Part shown: in pieces, positions 24,301 to 37,879 of the stretch
Numbering within the stretch: the first letter of the stretch is position 1
How the letters are laid out: each line of letters opens with the position of its first letter
DNA from: Paragonimus skrjabini miyazakii
Lineage: Eukaryota > Platyhelminthes > Trematoda > Plagiorchiida > Troglotrematidae
Assembly (NCBI GenBank): GCA_014338405.1
Contig: JTDE01021441.1
Coordinates: forward strand, 1 to 64,000
DNA: 64,000 nt
Direction of reading: 5' to 3'
The notes under the pieces: generated by a model
Told to the model about the DNA's origin: nothing
The model's database searches: none
The model's input: only the letters and a program-made list of their open reading frames with translations
Position numbers and translations under genes: made by a program

Positions 24301-27300
24301 ACACAAACCTGCAATGGCATTCCCACTAACTACACAACTGTGTACACTGTATACGTTCGTTGAGTAAATTTCTGCGCTTGTGATTTACGTGTTGACTATT
24401 AACAGACGCTTCACAATTTATCCTGTTCCTAATAATACGTCACAGTCGTGCACGCCGACCATCTTGACTTCCGCGGATATATTTGAACGTAATTTTTCAG
24501 ATGCAAAAGTCACGGACTGTTACTCCTGCTTCACGCGATATTCATGGCAGAGCAGTTTCATTTGCAGACTAATTGTGTATCCGATCCACGAGTTACGTTA
24601 ACGGTCTACATGCATCCAGCCCTATCTTCCATTTCATCTGAGTACTCCGATTCAAGCTTCATATATTTGTCTAGTATCAACGGTCTACTATACTCGTTCC
24701 AGTCCATGCTCAGCCATTTCAAAGACACGAAACAATCGATCCTCTTCCAGAGGCAAAACTGCATACAACACTTAAATTTCAACAACCATGCGCAAGTGTG
24801 CATGCAGCCAATTATTGTTTTGTCGTGATTCTAGAAATAGTCACCAGTTATACATTTCAGAAGCACTGAGAGCTAATAATTCGGTGGGAGGCTGGCATAA
24901 TTTTATGAATTCTGCATCAGCGTGTAGCATCCTAGTATCTGTTCGAAAACGAGCACTCCCTTATTGAAGCTAACGCACAAGTTTATCCATGGAAGGACTT
25001 TTATCAGGAGGAAGAAATACCGGAATCCCGATGGGTGCATTCACAAATCTATAGCAAAAGTTTATCCAATGTCATCTAATCGATGTTTTGTTCAGCACTG
25101 TTCAAATTGTCTTTTGGTTCTGCACGAATTACATACCTCATGATGGCTTAAATCGGTGGTTAACTATCTCGGGCCAATTTACTGCTGAATCAATTCTCAC
25201 CAGGATGAATCGGCTTAAATAAATCGGTCGCGGCGAATAGACTTTTCCAATGTCACGAATGTCACGAGTAACACACATCGCTTTGGCACTGGGTAGTTAT
25301 TGAATATGACATTATCAACAATACATTCTCCATTATCATGATAATAGTCAAGAGAGCATGATGTGGTAAACGATCGTAATATGGACAAATTGAGGAATCG
25401 AAACTTGAAACATGCGTCAATGGAATGATACAAGGATAAGATGACGAAAAAGATATCGCATTTGCCGAGTGGCTGTCATTGGTTGTTTTGTTCCACTTAT
25501 CTGGACGTTTATTCTGCCGGTCAGTAGTTGACAATATATTGTTCGTTGACAATAAACCTAATTATCTAATTACTGTGTTCTGTTACATCTTCTAATATAA
25601 AAGTGGCATAAGGAAGAGAATAAATAAGCTACAAATTTCTTAGTGACTTGCGTAATGGTGAATAATACGGATGATTTATTCCACAAAGTGTTATTAGGAA
25701 GTACAGTGAAAATACCTATTGGCTATAAGGGACTGAACTAAAATGTGTTAACTGATCGATATCATTGTTGATGATCAGAGTAGAAGGCAAGAATGCTAGC
25801 AAATTACCACACGGTTTATACTAGCCTATCCTGTTCATAATCGAAATATCATTCCAGTACATCTGGCGGATACAATGTAAAAAAGTTTGTCAACATCTAA
25901 GCAATCACACATTGCAATTAGGTTAGTTATAGTTGAAAATATGACGGATGCAATGGTGATTAACATTTGATGAAATTAACATTTAACTATTTTCTAAGTA
26001 ATTTGTCAGATCACCGAAAATCCAACTTTGTTCGATGCGGTAATCCACCAGACAGCCAACATTGGAGTTGGTGACATTTTGTCTAGCCTACATATTTCAA
26101 TCTGTACATGACAGTCTAATCCAACATGACCTTTTTTGTTAGGTGATTTTGCCTATCGTCACTTGTTATTAAATCATTCCGAACATTTCGTTTTGTTTGA
26201 TGCATAAAGAAGTTGCATAAACGTAGGTGGTTCTCTTTGTTGTCCTATGATTATTTGTTGCACAGAACTAAGATTTAAATATATAAACTCAGTTTTCATC
26301 CTTTGTACCACAAAGCGTTAACTGCCATATAACATCAAAGGTCATATGTAGATTGGAGACTGTCAAGTTACATAAATCTAAAGGGTAACATTCTAGAAAA
26401 CTGGACTCCAACTGATCACTGCGTAATTGATAACTTGGCTTCGTTATCATTAAGTTGTTATGAGCAACGACTAGTAATAGATCATCATCTACAATCTTTA
26501 CGGATCAGGTGCTCAATATTTTGTCAAGACCGCTCATGTTGTGTTGCACCATCATACGTTCTGTGAGAACCTACTCAAAGATATATGAACAAAATTAGGG
26601 TTAGACGTAAATCAAGCGTCCAGAACGAAATCTGTGATATAATAAGTCGGTTACTTCTTGGAAATTGAACGGAAAAAGATCCGAATGTGAAAAGCATAAC
26701 CTCAATTCGAACCCGAACAAGTGGAAAAAAGAAATTTCCCTACTCTGTTTGTGCTGAGCTATAATCAGCTAGTGCGAAACTGTCATCTTTTGATCACTAA
26801 TTTTGCCCAAAGCAAAGTAAAAAATTATTAGTACAAAGTTTTAGTACAACACCGAGAACAAAACGTTGAATTTAAAAAGAAACACTTATATTGCTTTAGC
26901 AGAACGTTTATGGATAAAAATGAAACCGTGTGCAAATTCAAATGGGTTGGATGAGTTTACTCTTAGGATCAAATCAATTCAACATGTGTCGACAGGTAGA
27001 CAGGTATTGTATCGCCCAACACCTGCAATCGTTTCCTTGTTTAAAGTAAAAATTCATCTCAATCAAAACCGAAATTCATAATCTACAAAAAGATGGAAGT
27101 TTAAATGACAACAGAAGCTTGATCGATTTCTTGCTCAAGCAATTCTACTAGTTCCGAATTGTGATAACGACGCTTTCCCGGATAGTTCTCAAGAGCGATA
27201 AGATCCTTTTTATTGTCCGCACTCTCACTGTGCGAACAGATGACACAATCAAACGAACGGAGATAAGTAGTGGACTCAAGAAGGAAAATGTTATGACATC

Positions 27301-27837
27301 TTCTGAATTTCCCGTGTTGTCATGCTTTTATGTAGAGAAATGCCAGCAACTGTGAAGCAAACAGCTACAAGCATTTTTGCCCTTACAAATCTGCAATTTT
27401 GGTTTCAAGTTGAAGTTGATGAAGTTGTGGGTTGTACAGTTATTTGAGGTTTTTTGAACTGGTCAGTAATGTTAAACATCCCACACTAACTCACGTGACT
27501 GTTATCAGTTATCGCAATTCGTTTCGCCTCAAACCAGTATGTGGCAGCATATAATCTGCGATATACTGGTTTATAGAACTGACCAGGCGGAATTTAATGA
27601 ACAGGCAAGCTGGAATTGGTTAAGCTGAGTGCAACGAAATGGGTAATCAGAACAAAAAGACATGTTTAGAGGTGATGTGATAACAATGTGAAAAATATGG
27701 CCTGATAACCGTCACATATTCAGTCCTTCAGAAGTGATGTGTCCTCTCACACGATTAATTCTGATAGTGGGGTGGGTCTGTTGGGATTGAGATAAAAATA
27801 ACTGTGATATATTGTCAAATATAGCATTCCGACTCAC

Positions 27838-27996
27838 CTGTTTGGCAGTATAGGTTTCATCCGCACCGTCTACAATCCGTGCCAAACCAAAGTCGGCGAC
27901 CTTCACTGTGTTGTTGTCGCCAACCAAGATATTTCTAGCCGCCAGATCTCGATGTATATAGCCTTCCTTCTCCAAATAAGCCATGCCACTGGCAAT
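27838..27996 (-). CDS. Src-family tyrosine kinase, catalytic-loop exon
   Basis: A 159-nt exon of exactly 53 codons lies between an ATTATAG acceptor and a canonical GTGAGT donor at 27832-27837. It encodes IASGMAYLEKEGYIHRDLAA then RNILVGDNNTVKVADFGLAR and DETYTAKQ. HRDLAARN carries the catalytic Asp and metal-binding Asn, DFG carries the second metal ligand, and the Tyr in DETYTAKQ corresponds to the activating autophosphorylation site (Tyr416 of chicken Src). The HRDLAARN form, rather than HRDLRAAN, is like Src42A/Frk-type Src kinases or Abl/Csk-type enzymes, so the exact subfamily is left open. All residues needed for catalysis are intact, so the gene looks functional. Confidence 0.95.
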
Positions 27997-29202
27997 CTAT
28001 AATGGATGTTATAGAATCTAGAATGTGTGTTTGTGGGATACGGAGCTGACTTCACAGAATCAGACCAATGTAAGCATAACAGTGATGCCAAAGTTCTAGT
28101 GAGTAGTAGAAGAACGTGGTGAGTAGATAATCACATAACCACTTTAAGACCGCGACTCGGAATCAGGTAGAAGTAACAGTCCAACCTTAGTGCGTACGAA
28201 AACAGTTTAATCAGCAGTAAACATGTTAAAGTTACCTACATCGAGTACCTCAAGCGGTTGAGTTTCATTTACTCAGAGGTCTGTTGAAGGAAACGTATTT
28301 TGAAGGGTATATTCCAAAGCATATGTTTAATAACTGCCCCAAATTGGTACCATAATTCAACAACCTGAACTTTCGTCATTATTTCGTGTCCATTATCTCA
28401 TCTGTCGTTGTCAAGCTACTTACATTGAGAGAACCACAAGGTGACGATTTGAATGGAGTTCTGGGCACTTCCCAAAATATTCTTTCAATAGTTCGACAGC
28501 AGAACAATTGGTTCTCGTTTGATTGACGTTGGTCATCTAGTAGAGCCGAAAAAAGTTCTCTGAATAATCTTTAAGGTTCATCAGTCCAACCCCAGAGCTA
28601 TCAGGGTATCATTGATATCAACAACATTGTCCTTTACGATCTAGGTCTGTGCGATTTTCTCAACTATCCCCAAACCACCTGAGGTCCCATCGAACGTGAA
28701 CTACTTGACATTGATGACCACGTACGACACCCATGCAATCACTCGCTCTCATTCTTCTCCTCCTCCTCGCCCTCTAATAGAATGCGGTCCACCTAACATC
28801 TGTGACGTTAAATGATCTGTGATTTGACATGATCCTCATTCACAGTATGGACATATTTCATGTAATGACCGAAAACGGTTGTCTGTAGCAATGATGATGC
28901 TAATTTGATCTTTCCAAGCTGCATTCTCTTCGTAAACGATACTGTCATCACACATAGTTTGAAATGATGTACAATTATTTAAAAAAACCCTGTTTCGTGA
29001 TGCACACCCTCAAAACAACACTGAATACCAAAAGGGTGTAGACAAGCTACACATTGGTAAACGAAACAATTGTTTCTCTTCCAAAAACAAATTCACTTTC
29101 CGTTTGCCCTCGTACACTAGGCTGTTTAGTCTCCGATCACACTGAAATAATTCGCGCTTCAGGCGCTCACCAGCGCTGCATAATAAACATTTACAAAGTA
29201 CT

Positions 29203-29699
29203 GATGAGTAGTCGGGGATTTGGTTAATTTTCAAGTTGAACATCACCCACAATTGATCGCAGCTGTCGCATCCCCATAGACTTTCCAGTCGACCCCTTCC
29301 GAAAAGAAGCCTGGCAGGTTTAATGAGATCGGAGATCTCGACCTGTCTAGGAAGTCCTAATCGCGGGGTTATCGATTGGAGTTAACAGACAGTAACTGTG
29401 TCTCCATTTCGAGACGATCGGGCAACCTGATCATTACTCACAAGCGAAAGTGGTTGAGCGTTCACATATGATAATTCGGTCGTGCCTAACGTGAGGTCAA
29501 TGGCGTAGTGGTAAAACACGGTTGCCTCATGAACGGCATGTCCGTGGTTCAAGTCCCGGCGGTGGCGATGATATGCACTACTGACGAGCTCTAATGAGAG
29601 CGAAACTCGAATCTAGAGCTTCTTTTCGGAAGGGGTCGACTGGAAAGTCTATGGGGATGCGACAGCTGCGATCAATTGTGGGTGATGTTCAACTTGAAA
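29203..29699 (+). mobile_element. Family A tRNA-derived, hammerhead-bearing repeat, foldback form
   Basis: ATTTACAAAGTACT flanks the unit on both sides (29189-29202 and 29700-29713). Inside, the first 85 bases after the 5' end (29226-29310) are a perfect reverse complement of 29618-29702. Between them a plus-oriented unit carries a pol III A box TGGCGTAGTGG (29501-29511), a B box GGTTCAAGTCC (29546-29556) and a hammerhead at 29575-29619. The 5' end reads GATGAGTAGTCGGGG. This form differs from the simple copies by the extra inverted tail on its left. The unit does not code for protein, so it must rely on another element for mobility. It lies in the second kinase intron, antisense to the gene. 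Confidence 0.85.
29575..29619 (+). ncRNA. Hammerhead ribozyme motif, family A
   Basis: In order: stem I strand GCACTA, core CTGACGA, stem II GCTCT-AATG-AGAGC (5 perfect pairs), core GAAA, stem III CTCGAAT, cleavage site after ATC, stem I strand TAGAGC. The whole catalytic core is intact. There is one mismatch in stem I and one in stem III. This is a type I layout, as in schistosome satellite hammerheads. Confidence 0.75.
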
Positions 29700-29934
29700 A
29701 TTTACAAAGTACTCCGCTGTACGGCGGGTAAACTAATAGATTAAATCTAATTCCGGCGCCCCCATTTTCGTGATTACCGAACTCGAACAAACCGCTAGGG
29801 CAACAGTAGACAAACTGCGACCCGTGGTTTCCATATGAAATATCACATCCATCGGCCTATGTTGGTTTAACAATATAGGTCTTTGATAACTGTGAACAGT
29901 GGTGATGCTGTTCGTAGGTCGGGTTGATGGTTAT

Positions 29935-30121
29935 GGTGTTGGTATGTTAGCCGAGCTTGGCATTTAGGTTGCAAACGTTTAATCATCGAACGAGGTGACA
30001 TCATCAGTGCGTGAGTGTTTCAGCGTATAGTTATTGAGCGCTTACGCACTGATAATGTCATCTTGTTTTGTAATGAAACATTTGCAACCTAAATGCCAAG
30101 CTCGGCGAACATACCAATACC
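29935..30121. repeat. Long hairpin with hammerhead-like motifs
   Basis: The left arm starting GGTGTTGGTATG and the right arm ending CATACCAATACC are imperfect reverse complements of about 80 bp (GCATTTAGGTTGCAAA and TTTGCAACCTAAATGC match perfectly) around a short loop near 30020-30035. In the arms, 29970-30010 (minus) contains CTGATGATGTCACC and 30046-30086 (plus) contains CTGATAATGTCATC, each followed by a GAAACGT-like or derived box and TTGCAACC. This is the order of a hammerhead with a short ACGT stem III. No clear target duplication was seen. Confidence 0.6.
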
Positions 30122-30340
30122 AAAATATAGATTTTGTTTCAGATTTGGTATCAATCATTTGAGCATTCGCTGCCTATCGTATTAACTGCGTAAACTGATG
30201 GAGTGAGGTAAGTTAAACTGATGTCATGTTGGCACCATTCTCCTGATACTGCAACACACACGCACACACTGACTGTCCATCTCAACACGCAAACATTCCG
30301 GTTATCTGATAGCATAAACATCTTACGGAGCCACGCACAT

Positions 30341-30360
30341 ACACACACACACACACACAA
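30341..30360. repeat. CA microsatellite
   Basis: A run of about nine CA units, with more broken CA runs at 30255-30268. Confidence 0.9.
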
Positions 30361-30799
30361 CAGTTGAACCAGAGATGGTTGAGGGTGAAGTGGGCGCCTT
30401 ATTTGAAAATCATTTTATTACAATCAGATTACCAAGCAGATGATTTAAAAATACATGAGCTCTGTACAGACATGGTGGTTGACGCAAAATAAACGACATT
30501 ACTTAAATGTGCTAACAACTCTGTACAAAAATGCCACGCCTAAAAAACAAGTTACGAACCCAGATGACTGAGGCATGTTGAGCAAATGCCCTAAACGCCT
30601 AAACAGTGAAATCGGTTTGTATAGCAAACAATATCATCCATCCAACAGATTTTCTTCGGTTGATCATAGGCCTTGGATGTTATTTCAGTCAGATAAACAC
30701 CATAGTTAGTATGCATTTTACTATCGCTAATAGTTTCAATTGTAGGCCATACATGAATGCAATCCACTTGTTAAGAAAATGGTCCCTCCTGAGTCGGGG

Positions 30800-31080
30800 A
30801 ATACAGACACTAAAATCATGGGTATGAGACCACCTTTAGTGGACTCGAACCAGCAACAGAAACGACATATCCAAATGTTGCGGGTGCTCTATCAACTGAA
30901 CTATAAAGTCATATTGGGAGATTAGAAGTTTCACATTTTATCTCAGTTACCTACCCAGTCCACTGTGTCATTTGGAATGCACTAACTGATCGAGGGGACT
31001 GACTACATATGCAGGATTTCACAGACATGTTGGGCTAAAATTCACCAACACTAAGTTTAAGCAATGAACTTGTATCACTC
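30800..31080 (-). repeat. Family B repeat copy with tRNA-like head
   Basis: On the minus strand the tRNA-like part at about 30836-30911 has TAGTTCAGTTGATAGAGCAC as an A box region and GGTTCGAGTCC as a B box, both near consensus. The body (GAATTTTAGCCC, GATCAGTTAGTGCATTCC) matches the family B body loosely. Confidence 0.5.
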
Positions 31081-33270
31081 GTAAGTAGCATGTCACACCT
31101 GACAACTGAAGACCCCCAACTGCGAAAAATATTGACCGGGTGGGCTCATACTCGTTTCTTAGTTCACCCATGTTTGAACATTTTAGTTCTTCACCTGCAT
31201 GAGTCTGACAGAAGCTCAGGCTTTTGCAGTTGGATAACTTCTAAAGCAGAACATTTGGTGAACATACCGTCAGAGGTCATAAAATTTCACCATATGTAAT
31301 GAATGACGAGGAATGGTGACTGAATGATCGGCCGATAGTTAGCAAGGGGCATACATACGATCAGTATCAGGACGCGAGCCACACAAGCAATCAATGACGA
31401 GTTATCGTGATCATTTTGAATGGGTGAATACTGAGCTGCAGCACGTACATAAAACGACGGTTTAATAGACGCAAGCTATTCATTTAATTGTTTATTCGGT
31501 CAGGTACACGTACACAGCCATCTTAGCATAAATTTTCTGCGTTCTCGCGTAACAACTCCGGCAAGTTTAACCAGTATAAATAAATCGTAAATAAACATAA
31601 TGCGTATTTTTACAAAAGAGCATTCTCGACAGACTTGTGACAACCTCTAGGTATGCTGCACACTTTTAGACAGAAGTGGCTCAAAGGTTCTGCTCACATT
31701 TTGGAAAAATTCCCAACCATATCATATTTAAGTAGTCTATATCGTTAAACAAATCCCTTGCAAGCGGAATGTCGATGTTATCGAACTATCTGTCATCTAC
31801 GTGTTAGAACAGAACGAATAAGAACCAATGACCGGCAGATTAGATTAAAAGAATCCATAAAAAGAAACCGGAAACCCTAAACGATTTTCACTTCATTTAT
31901 GCAACCTATTACCATTCATAGTGAATCTGCTAGTACGCAATGGTCGATAAGGCTGTCTACCCTGCTATAAACAGAGTGACTCAAATGTACTACTTGTCAT
32001 TTCCAGCTGACTAGTTCTTACTGGTACCCAGTATCAGACTTTCATTCAAAATATTCAAGGTGTACCTATATACCAGTTCTTGTGTTTGTTGTTACCAGTT
32101 ACAAATGGACAGTGAACAAAATAGGAGTAACTGGTACATCGTGGAAATCGCGTTGGACTACCTGGTCATATGAAAGATGTAAACACACGCCAGGACGTTG
32201 ACAAATTCATCCAGAACTAGCAAGTAATCCAATGACTACAGACACGCAAATGCCCACCGAAGTGACTGGAATGAGGCATAGATAGACAGCAGTTGTGCAT
32301 GTTTCCGACTTAGGCAACAAATTTGATGAGGATTAAATCGTGATGAGGCAGTGTCACTGATTGCCAGTTGATATAACCATTCCCAGCTAATCGGTTAGCC
32401 GTCAGCCTAAGTTGTGAACAAGAAGGATGCTCAACAGTAGTCTCATAAAAAAACACGCCGCTCAAATTGGCAGTTTTCGGCACGCGCGTTTGTAATTGTA
32501 TTTTTCGTAAAAATATTACGGTCTAGTGTAATTCCATCACAGATCGCATGCAGGCATTTTCTTGCGAAAAATTCATCATGATTAACCTGAGTTACTTCGA
32601 GAATATAAAGATTGGGGTAACACTGTTTTCGTTCGAACAAATGTTGCTATATCTTGACAGGTTCTTATTACAAACTGTTCAAATATACCAAATTCCAAGG
32701 CTGAAACTTGTACAGTTGACACGAAAACAGCATCAGATTGTGCAGAAAAAGGTGTAACACGTGTCGTTGAAGGATGTCTCATCGCAGCAAAAACTAAGTG
32801 ACCTCATGGAAGCTCAGTTTTTAGGGCCCCTACTAAAATGGGTTCAACCAGTAGTAACATAATTGCCATGGCAACCAGCAGGTAGAAAAGTCCACGCTAT
32901 TCAATGTAAAGAATCATCCGATAATGCACCTCGTGAGCAATCTAACAAAAAATTAGCCTACAGAAACTTCTTCTGTACTCCGCAGGCATCAGACAACTTC
33001 ACAGTATGGAGATAATTACCTGTGGCCATCAAGTTATCACTGTAAAATGTTATGTTTTCCACTTCGACTGTTGATTTGTGTTTAGCTCCATTTGAGAGAT
33101 TCTTACCAAACTGTTAGCAGTACCGCACCTGCCGAGATGAGGCAAAACCACTTGTCGATTGCAAGTCAGTGTAAAGCTTTCCGTTCAAATTTGCGACGGA
33201 AAACGGTGGTTTATACTAACGTATAAATTTTTACACACTGGATAAAGACAAGCATTTTTCAGACACCAAC

Positions 33271-33527
33271 CTGAGCCATCATATCGATGAGTGCTTTGAA
33301 GTCCAAATCCTTTCCCGCTCCATCGCGTAGATAGTGTAAAAGGCTTCCATGAGGCATCAGTTCAGTGACGATGTAGATAGGTTCTGCGGTCACAACGGCA
33401 TACAAGCGTACCAGTCGCGCATGGTGTAACCGTTTCATTATTTTGGCCTCCTTGAGAAAATCTTCCTTGCTCATTGTACCTGGTTTCAATGTTTTGACCG
33501 CTACTTCCACGGTGTTGTTCCATTTGG
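33271..33527 (-). CDS. Src-family tyrosine kinase, N-lobe exon
   Basis: The exon starts after TTTCTTGAAG and ends at CAG before a GTTGGT donor. Its 257 nt give two bases of a split codon plus 85 whole codons. It encodes KWNNTVEVAVKTLKPGTM, with the ATP-anchoring Lys in AVK, then FLKEAKIMKRLHH, with the alpha-C Glu, then PIYIVTELMPHGSL, the hinge region, and ends DMMAQ. Every catalytic residue expected of the N-lobe is present. The phase joins exactly to both neighbours, and the next exon begins IASGMAYLE after AQ, as in Drosophila Src42A and vertebrate Src. The flanking introns hold family A, Penelope and RTE repeats. An in-frame Met just upstream of the acceptor lies in intron sequence and is not a start. 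Confidence 0.95.
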
Positions 33528-34869
33528 CTTCAAGAAAGTACACAAAGAAGAAGGTAACGATTACAAAAGAATCGACTTATTTAAGTGGCTGGGTAATAGA
33601 ACGGTACCTGTCTTTGAACGAGTACAACCACAAATGAGGTGCGCAGTGAACAGGTAGATGAAAACAGTAATTAACTACTTTCGGACGAAGAGTAGTCAGT
33701 AAGCAAAATCCACCCGAATAACAGACAAACTTGAGTGGTTAACCTGCCAGATTACAGTTTGAAACGCCATCCAGCTGATATGCTGATCTAATTTACGGGT
33801 TAGCTGATCTTGCAGCACTGTTTACAAGATTGAGTAGCCGGTAACTGGGAATGTCTAGCACGCTTTCTTCGTTCGCATTTTAATTTATTAACTCGGTATT
33901 CAATCCTTATCTGTCATGTGTCTGACCGACAATGCTGTGGATATGAGCCACTGTTTAACATAACAGTCAAAAAGAATAATTTGGAAAGACAAATTTATCA
34001 AGAGAAATTAAGCAAAAAAAGGATAAAATAGGTTTGAATAAAAGAGTCAGAAACAGTGTGAACGTACGTTCATCATTGATAACAGTAAGCCACTGTGTTA
34101 GATCACGTTTCTAATTAGCGAATTGAATGAACATGAAGTCTCAAACATAGTAGGTGACACCTACACACTTTGCACAACACACATTGATGGACGTTAGATT
34201 TAGTGACCACATTGTGGCCTTAACACCTCACGATTTTACCCAATTGTTGGTGATTTTGATGAATAAGCCCAGGTGCGACAAACGTTCGACTAGGATGCAG
34301 TGCATGTGACAAACCTATCGCGACCGTTGCATTTGTAATGGTTGACCAACGGATTACTCTTACACAATTTTTGTACACATGTTTTCACGAACTGCTGCGT
34401 TACTTACGCGATCAGCACACTAGATGTAGGCTGACTGGTGAAGACATTGTTATTCAAACTTACCATGTCTGTTGAAATCCTGGTTGCAAACAGGACACAT
34501 CAATGAACCACGGGGCAGAACGGAATACAGGAAATAATATATTTTTTATACTTCAGCGGCAACGATAGATGTTGAAAACTAACAGTGATGATGTGAGTTT
34601 TGTTGCTCTTGCTGGTGTTACACTGGTAATATTACTAGCTGATGAGATATTGTTACCAAAGCGTATGAAACGCTCTATTGTCTCTAATGGGCTGTCTTTC
34701 GTAAAGGAGTGAGAGTGGGAGCGTCTTAGTTATGAAGTAGCACCTTTTAGTATAAAGGTAAGAAACGTAGTTCGTACAAAACCGGTCCAATAACACACTT
34801 AATTCAACATGGTCTATATGCCCTCAGCACAGCAAGCAAATAAGGTAATATCAACAGCGCATTTCAGGT

Positions 34870-35290
34870 TGGTCAGCCTAGTGCTGCGAAGAAATCACCA
34901 TCAGGCTTACTAGATCCTCGAAGCGCTGAACAAGAAGGGAGGGCGCTGACAGTTCTGGAGCACGTCACTAGGAGTGATGAACACCCCCAGACAGTTGTCC
35001 GTAGACTCCTACCCTGCAAGCGAAATAAGTATACAGTGAACTTAACGAGTTCAAGTAACTTTTTGGAACTTCTTTTAAAAGAAGGCAGTTCCACAGGTAG
35101 TTAAGAGAAACCGAATCAAAGGGAATCTTTAGATCTAAAAGACCACGGGCGTTAATAGCCAATCTGATTATCGACTCAGGATAAAAATATGGTTAGTGTG
35201 CCCGCATCCAGACCAGGATCCTACTTGCTCTTCACGCATACGGTTTCCTTTGGTTTTGGTATGGTGACCCAATATCACAGCAGTTAATAA
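34870..35290 (-). mobile_element. RTE-like LINE reverse transcriptase fragment, decayed
   Basis: The minus strand encodes LLDLKIPFDSVSLNYLWNCL then YLNSLSSLYTYFACRVGVYG and QLSGGVHHS. This fits the RT motif A region (D-x-x-x-x-FDSV) and the LYxxxxxRVxVYGxLS block found in RTE-type LINE transcriptases. The expected SGVRQGCPLSP follows only as broken frames with stops. At the right, 35235-35290 resembles the 3' region after the gap at 56284 (GGTTTCCTTTGG motif). It is a dead fragment within the third kinase intron and in the same orientation as the kinase. Confidence 0.6.
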
Positions 35291-37879
35291 GTCGGACTGA
35301 TGCCCCACAGACTTTAGGCTGTCTTACTGAAAACCGTAACAGTGGTTGATGTCTAGTAATTAGGAAGCACATCTTTAATCTCCAAAACCCTGTAAAGCAA
35401 CGTAGTCTGACATCAACTTCCCTCCGGCATTCAGGAAAGAAGGAGAGCAGAAAAATGGTGGCTATGGGCCTTGTAACCCTTCAATAACTTAAGCTGCAAA
35501 GCCAGTTCTGCTTCGGACGAAAGGTCGTATGAAAAGTAATGTGGCCATTAGGGTCCACTGGTCTATTTACACCTTTCGGGCCACTTGAACTGTTCGTCAA
35601 AAAATTCATCCCGTCTGGTTGACGACAAGTGAACCAACTTTTCAAACTATGGTCTCATCAACTTCAAGTCGACGTCCAGTACGACAACGGATCAATGAGC
35701 ATAGTACTGCGTTAGTTCCAGGCATAAATACCTTTTCTGTCACCCTCCAGCTTTCGACCAGGCGTTGATTATGGTCTCTGAACAAGCTTTTGGAGAGGCT
35801 GTGTTCAATGTCTTGGCGGCCGTCATCAGCAAGGTGAAATTTAGCGACCATCGTAGATAGAGTTCATCGACGTGACGAACGTCATTTCTGTTATACCTGC
35901 AAAACTCCTTCGGGATATATCTCTTAACTGCAAGCGTTTAAAACTCCTGTGTTTGCAACCAGTATTAGCTGGATTCTCCCATATAGCTTAAACTAGGTAA
36001 GTGTTCTTGGCACTTTCTTCGCTAGGATGCCAGTTGACTGTCCTGCATTTACGAACTCACTGTCTCTGTGCAAGTGACGGAACAAAGTAAGCACAAAAAT
36101 GAGCATGATTTGAGTTCACTTAGTTACTTTGAAGTGCAAGGAAGTCTTTAACAGTGTGGGACGATCTGTCACTGTACGATCGACCCGAGTCCACGGCAGT
36201 TGTTCACATGGCGATCTCTGTGCATTATAAAACTTCTTCATGCGTTGACACGTGGTCGTTGAAACATAAACACCATGAGATGTACATTGTCAGTGTATTT
36301 TGCTCGCACACGAAACACATCACGCAGCCCTCTCTCCTCCACAGTGAGACGACGATCAGGGGGAATATCAGATAGTGTCGAATAACTAGGGCAATCTTTC
36401 GTGCGGAGATGATTCACACAGTGAAGAAAAGGAGCTCACACTTCATAGAAATGACAGTACAATAAATCATGTAAGCTGGACAAGGACGTTTGGGGGAAGC
36501 TAAGTGATTTCTTTAATATACCTCTAAATACAATCTCATCTCTAACTGATCACATCATCACAGAGGTCATAAACAATGCGAACCACTTCAAACGGACACT
36601 TCTGAGACCTGCCAAGTTGAACTCATACAATGCGAATTGAACGTAGCGTACACTGGTTTCAAAAACAGGCTTGAGACGTTCCCATATCCTAGACATGCGA
36701 GGCCATTCCATAATGTCCCGGATTTTGGCGAACTGGTTTGACTCCTCACGCGTACTAAGGGGATTAATAGATAATACAATGGCTGCTCTGTTTCCAACTC
36801 AATAGCTATTTAAAAGCTTATACACTATGCCGTCCAGTTATTTGAATTCACTTAGAATGACATATGTCAAGGTTTTCTTTACAACAATAAAGCGTATCGT
36901 GAGCTTTTACGCAGGTGCCACATTAGAGGTGAAATAAACAGCCAGTGGACAATTGATTGTTTAGCTGTGGCATTAGGGGAAACGTCAGTCGCGCCTACCA
37001 GGAACCCCGGTCTTTGTGTGACTAGTGCACCTATGTGGAGTGTGTTCATATCCCCAGTCCAGAATTTTATACAAAGGAAAGCTATTTTCTACCCGTACCA
37101 TACATGTGAGAAATCAGGGACACTAAAAACATCAAACGCACAGAACAGAAATCTCAAGCGGTTTGGTGGTGTTGGGAATTACTCACAATCATCCATAGTA
37201 AATTTCGTCCATTTAGTTCAAGTTTTGCTGTCATTATCGAAACTCACTCAATGGTGCACTTCCTCAAACGGATAGATTTGAGCGTTACTGTTTGTGTATG
37301 TGACGCAAACGTGTTATTTGCTTTGCGTTAGGCTTGACCGATTGACAGAATGCACGCTTTCAGCTGTAGTCTCTTGATAAACACCGCTCACACTTTTGTT
37401 TTACCACACACGCACAAACCTTATGGCTGACCTATTTCAACAAACCACTAGATTTGAGTTTCGTAGGCAAGTGAGAGTTTGTCTCCCTGCGCATTGTGAA
37501 TAAAACTACGATCTTCGTAAGTTTGAAATGATTACATTGAGCATTACCTTATAAGCCTGCCATCAAATCGACCGCATAAATGCCTCCAAAGAGACCACTG
37601 CAACCTTCTGCAAGTAATGCACAGGTATCTACAATGCCCTGGGGGAAGACAGTAACTGTTCTATCATTTCAAACGGGCAGTCCCACAATATGCATTTTGC
37701 ATTCGTCAAAAGCAAAAACTGCAAATAATGGCTGAAACAGTGCTCATCTTGATCTATGAGGTCCAGATCACGAAGTTATCGATTAGTGTGAATAAGAGCG
37801 TATATTATTTTGCAATCCTATCGAAATGGTTGGACAAGTCGACAAGTGGTCACGTGTATTGCGAGGTTAATATAGCAGT

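Larger units (their letters stand above)
22263..27837. other. Kinase intron (5.6 kb) with repeats
   Basis: Bounded by the GTGAGT donor and the TGATAG acceptor on the minus strand. It contains a family A fragment (23150), the family B tandem (23286) and family E (23920). From 24300 to 27837 I see only AT-rich sequence and short frames. Confidence 0.7.
27997..33270. other. Kinase intron (5.3 kb) with repeats
   Basis: It contains the family A foldback (29203-29699), the hairpin (29935-30121), a CA run and a family B copy (30800). The stretches 28100-29180 and 31320-33270 show nothing recognisable. Confidence 0.7.

Noticed and set aside
30241..30360. CRISPR-like or satellite array
   Set aside because: It is a simple CA-rich microsatellite. 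No CRISPR-type spacing was seen anywhere, as expected for a eukaryote.
34635..34680. CTGATGAG with GAAACGC downstream, resembling a hammerhead core
   Set aside because: The segment between the two boxes does not form a stem II and no stem I pairing was found. Only one copy exists.
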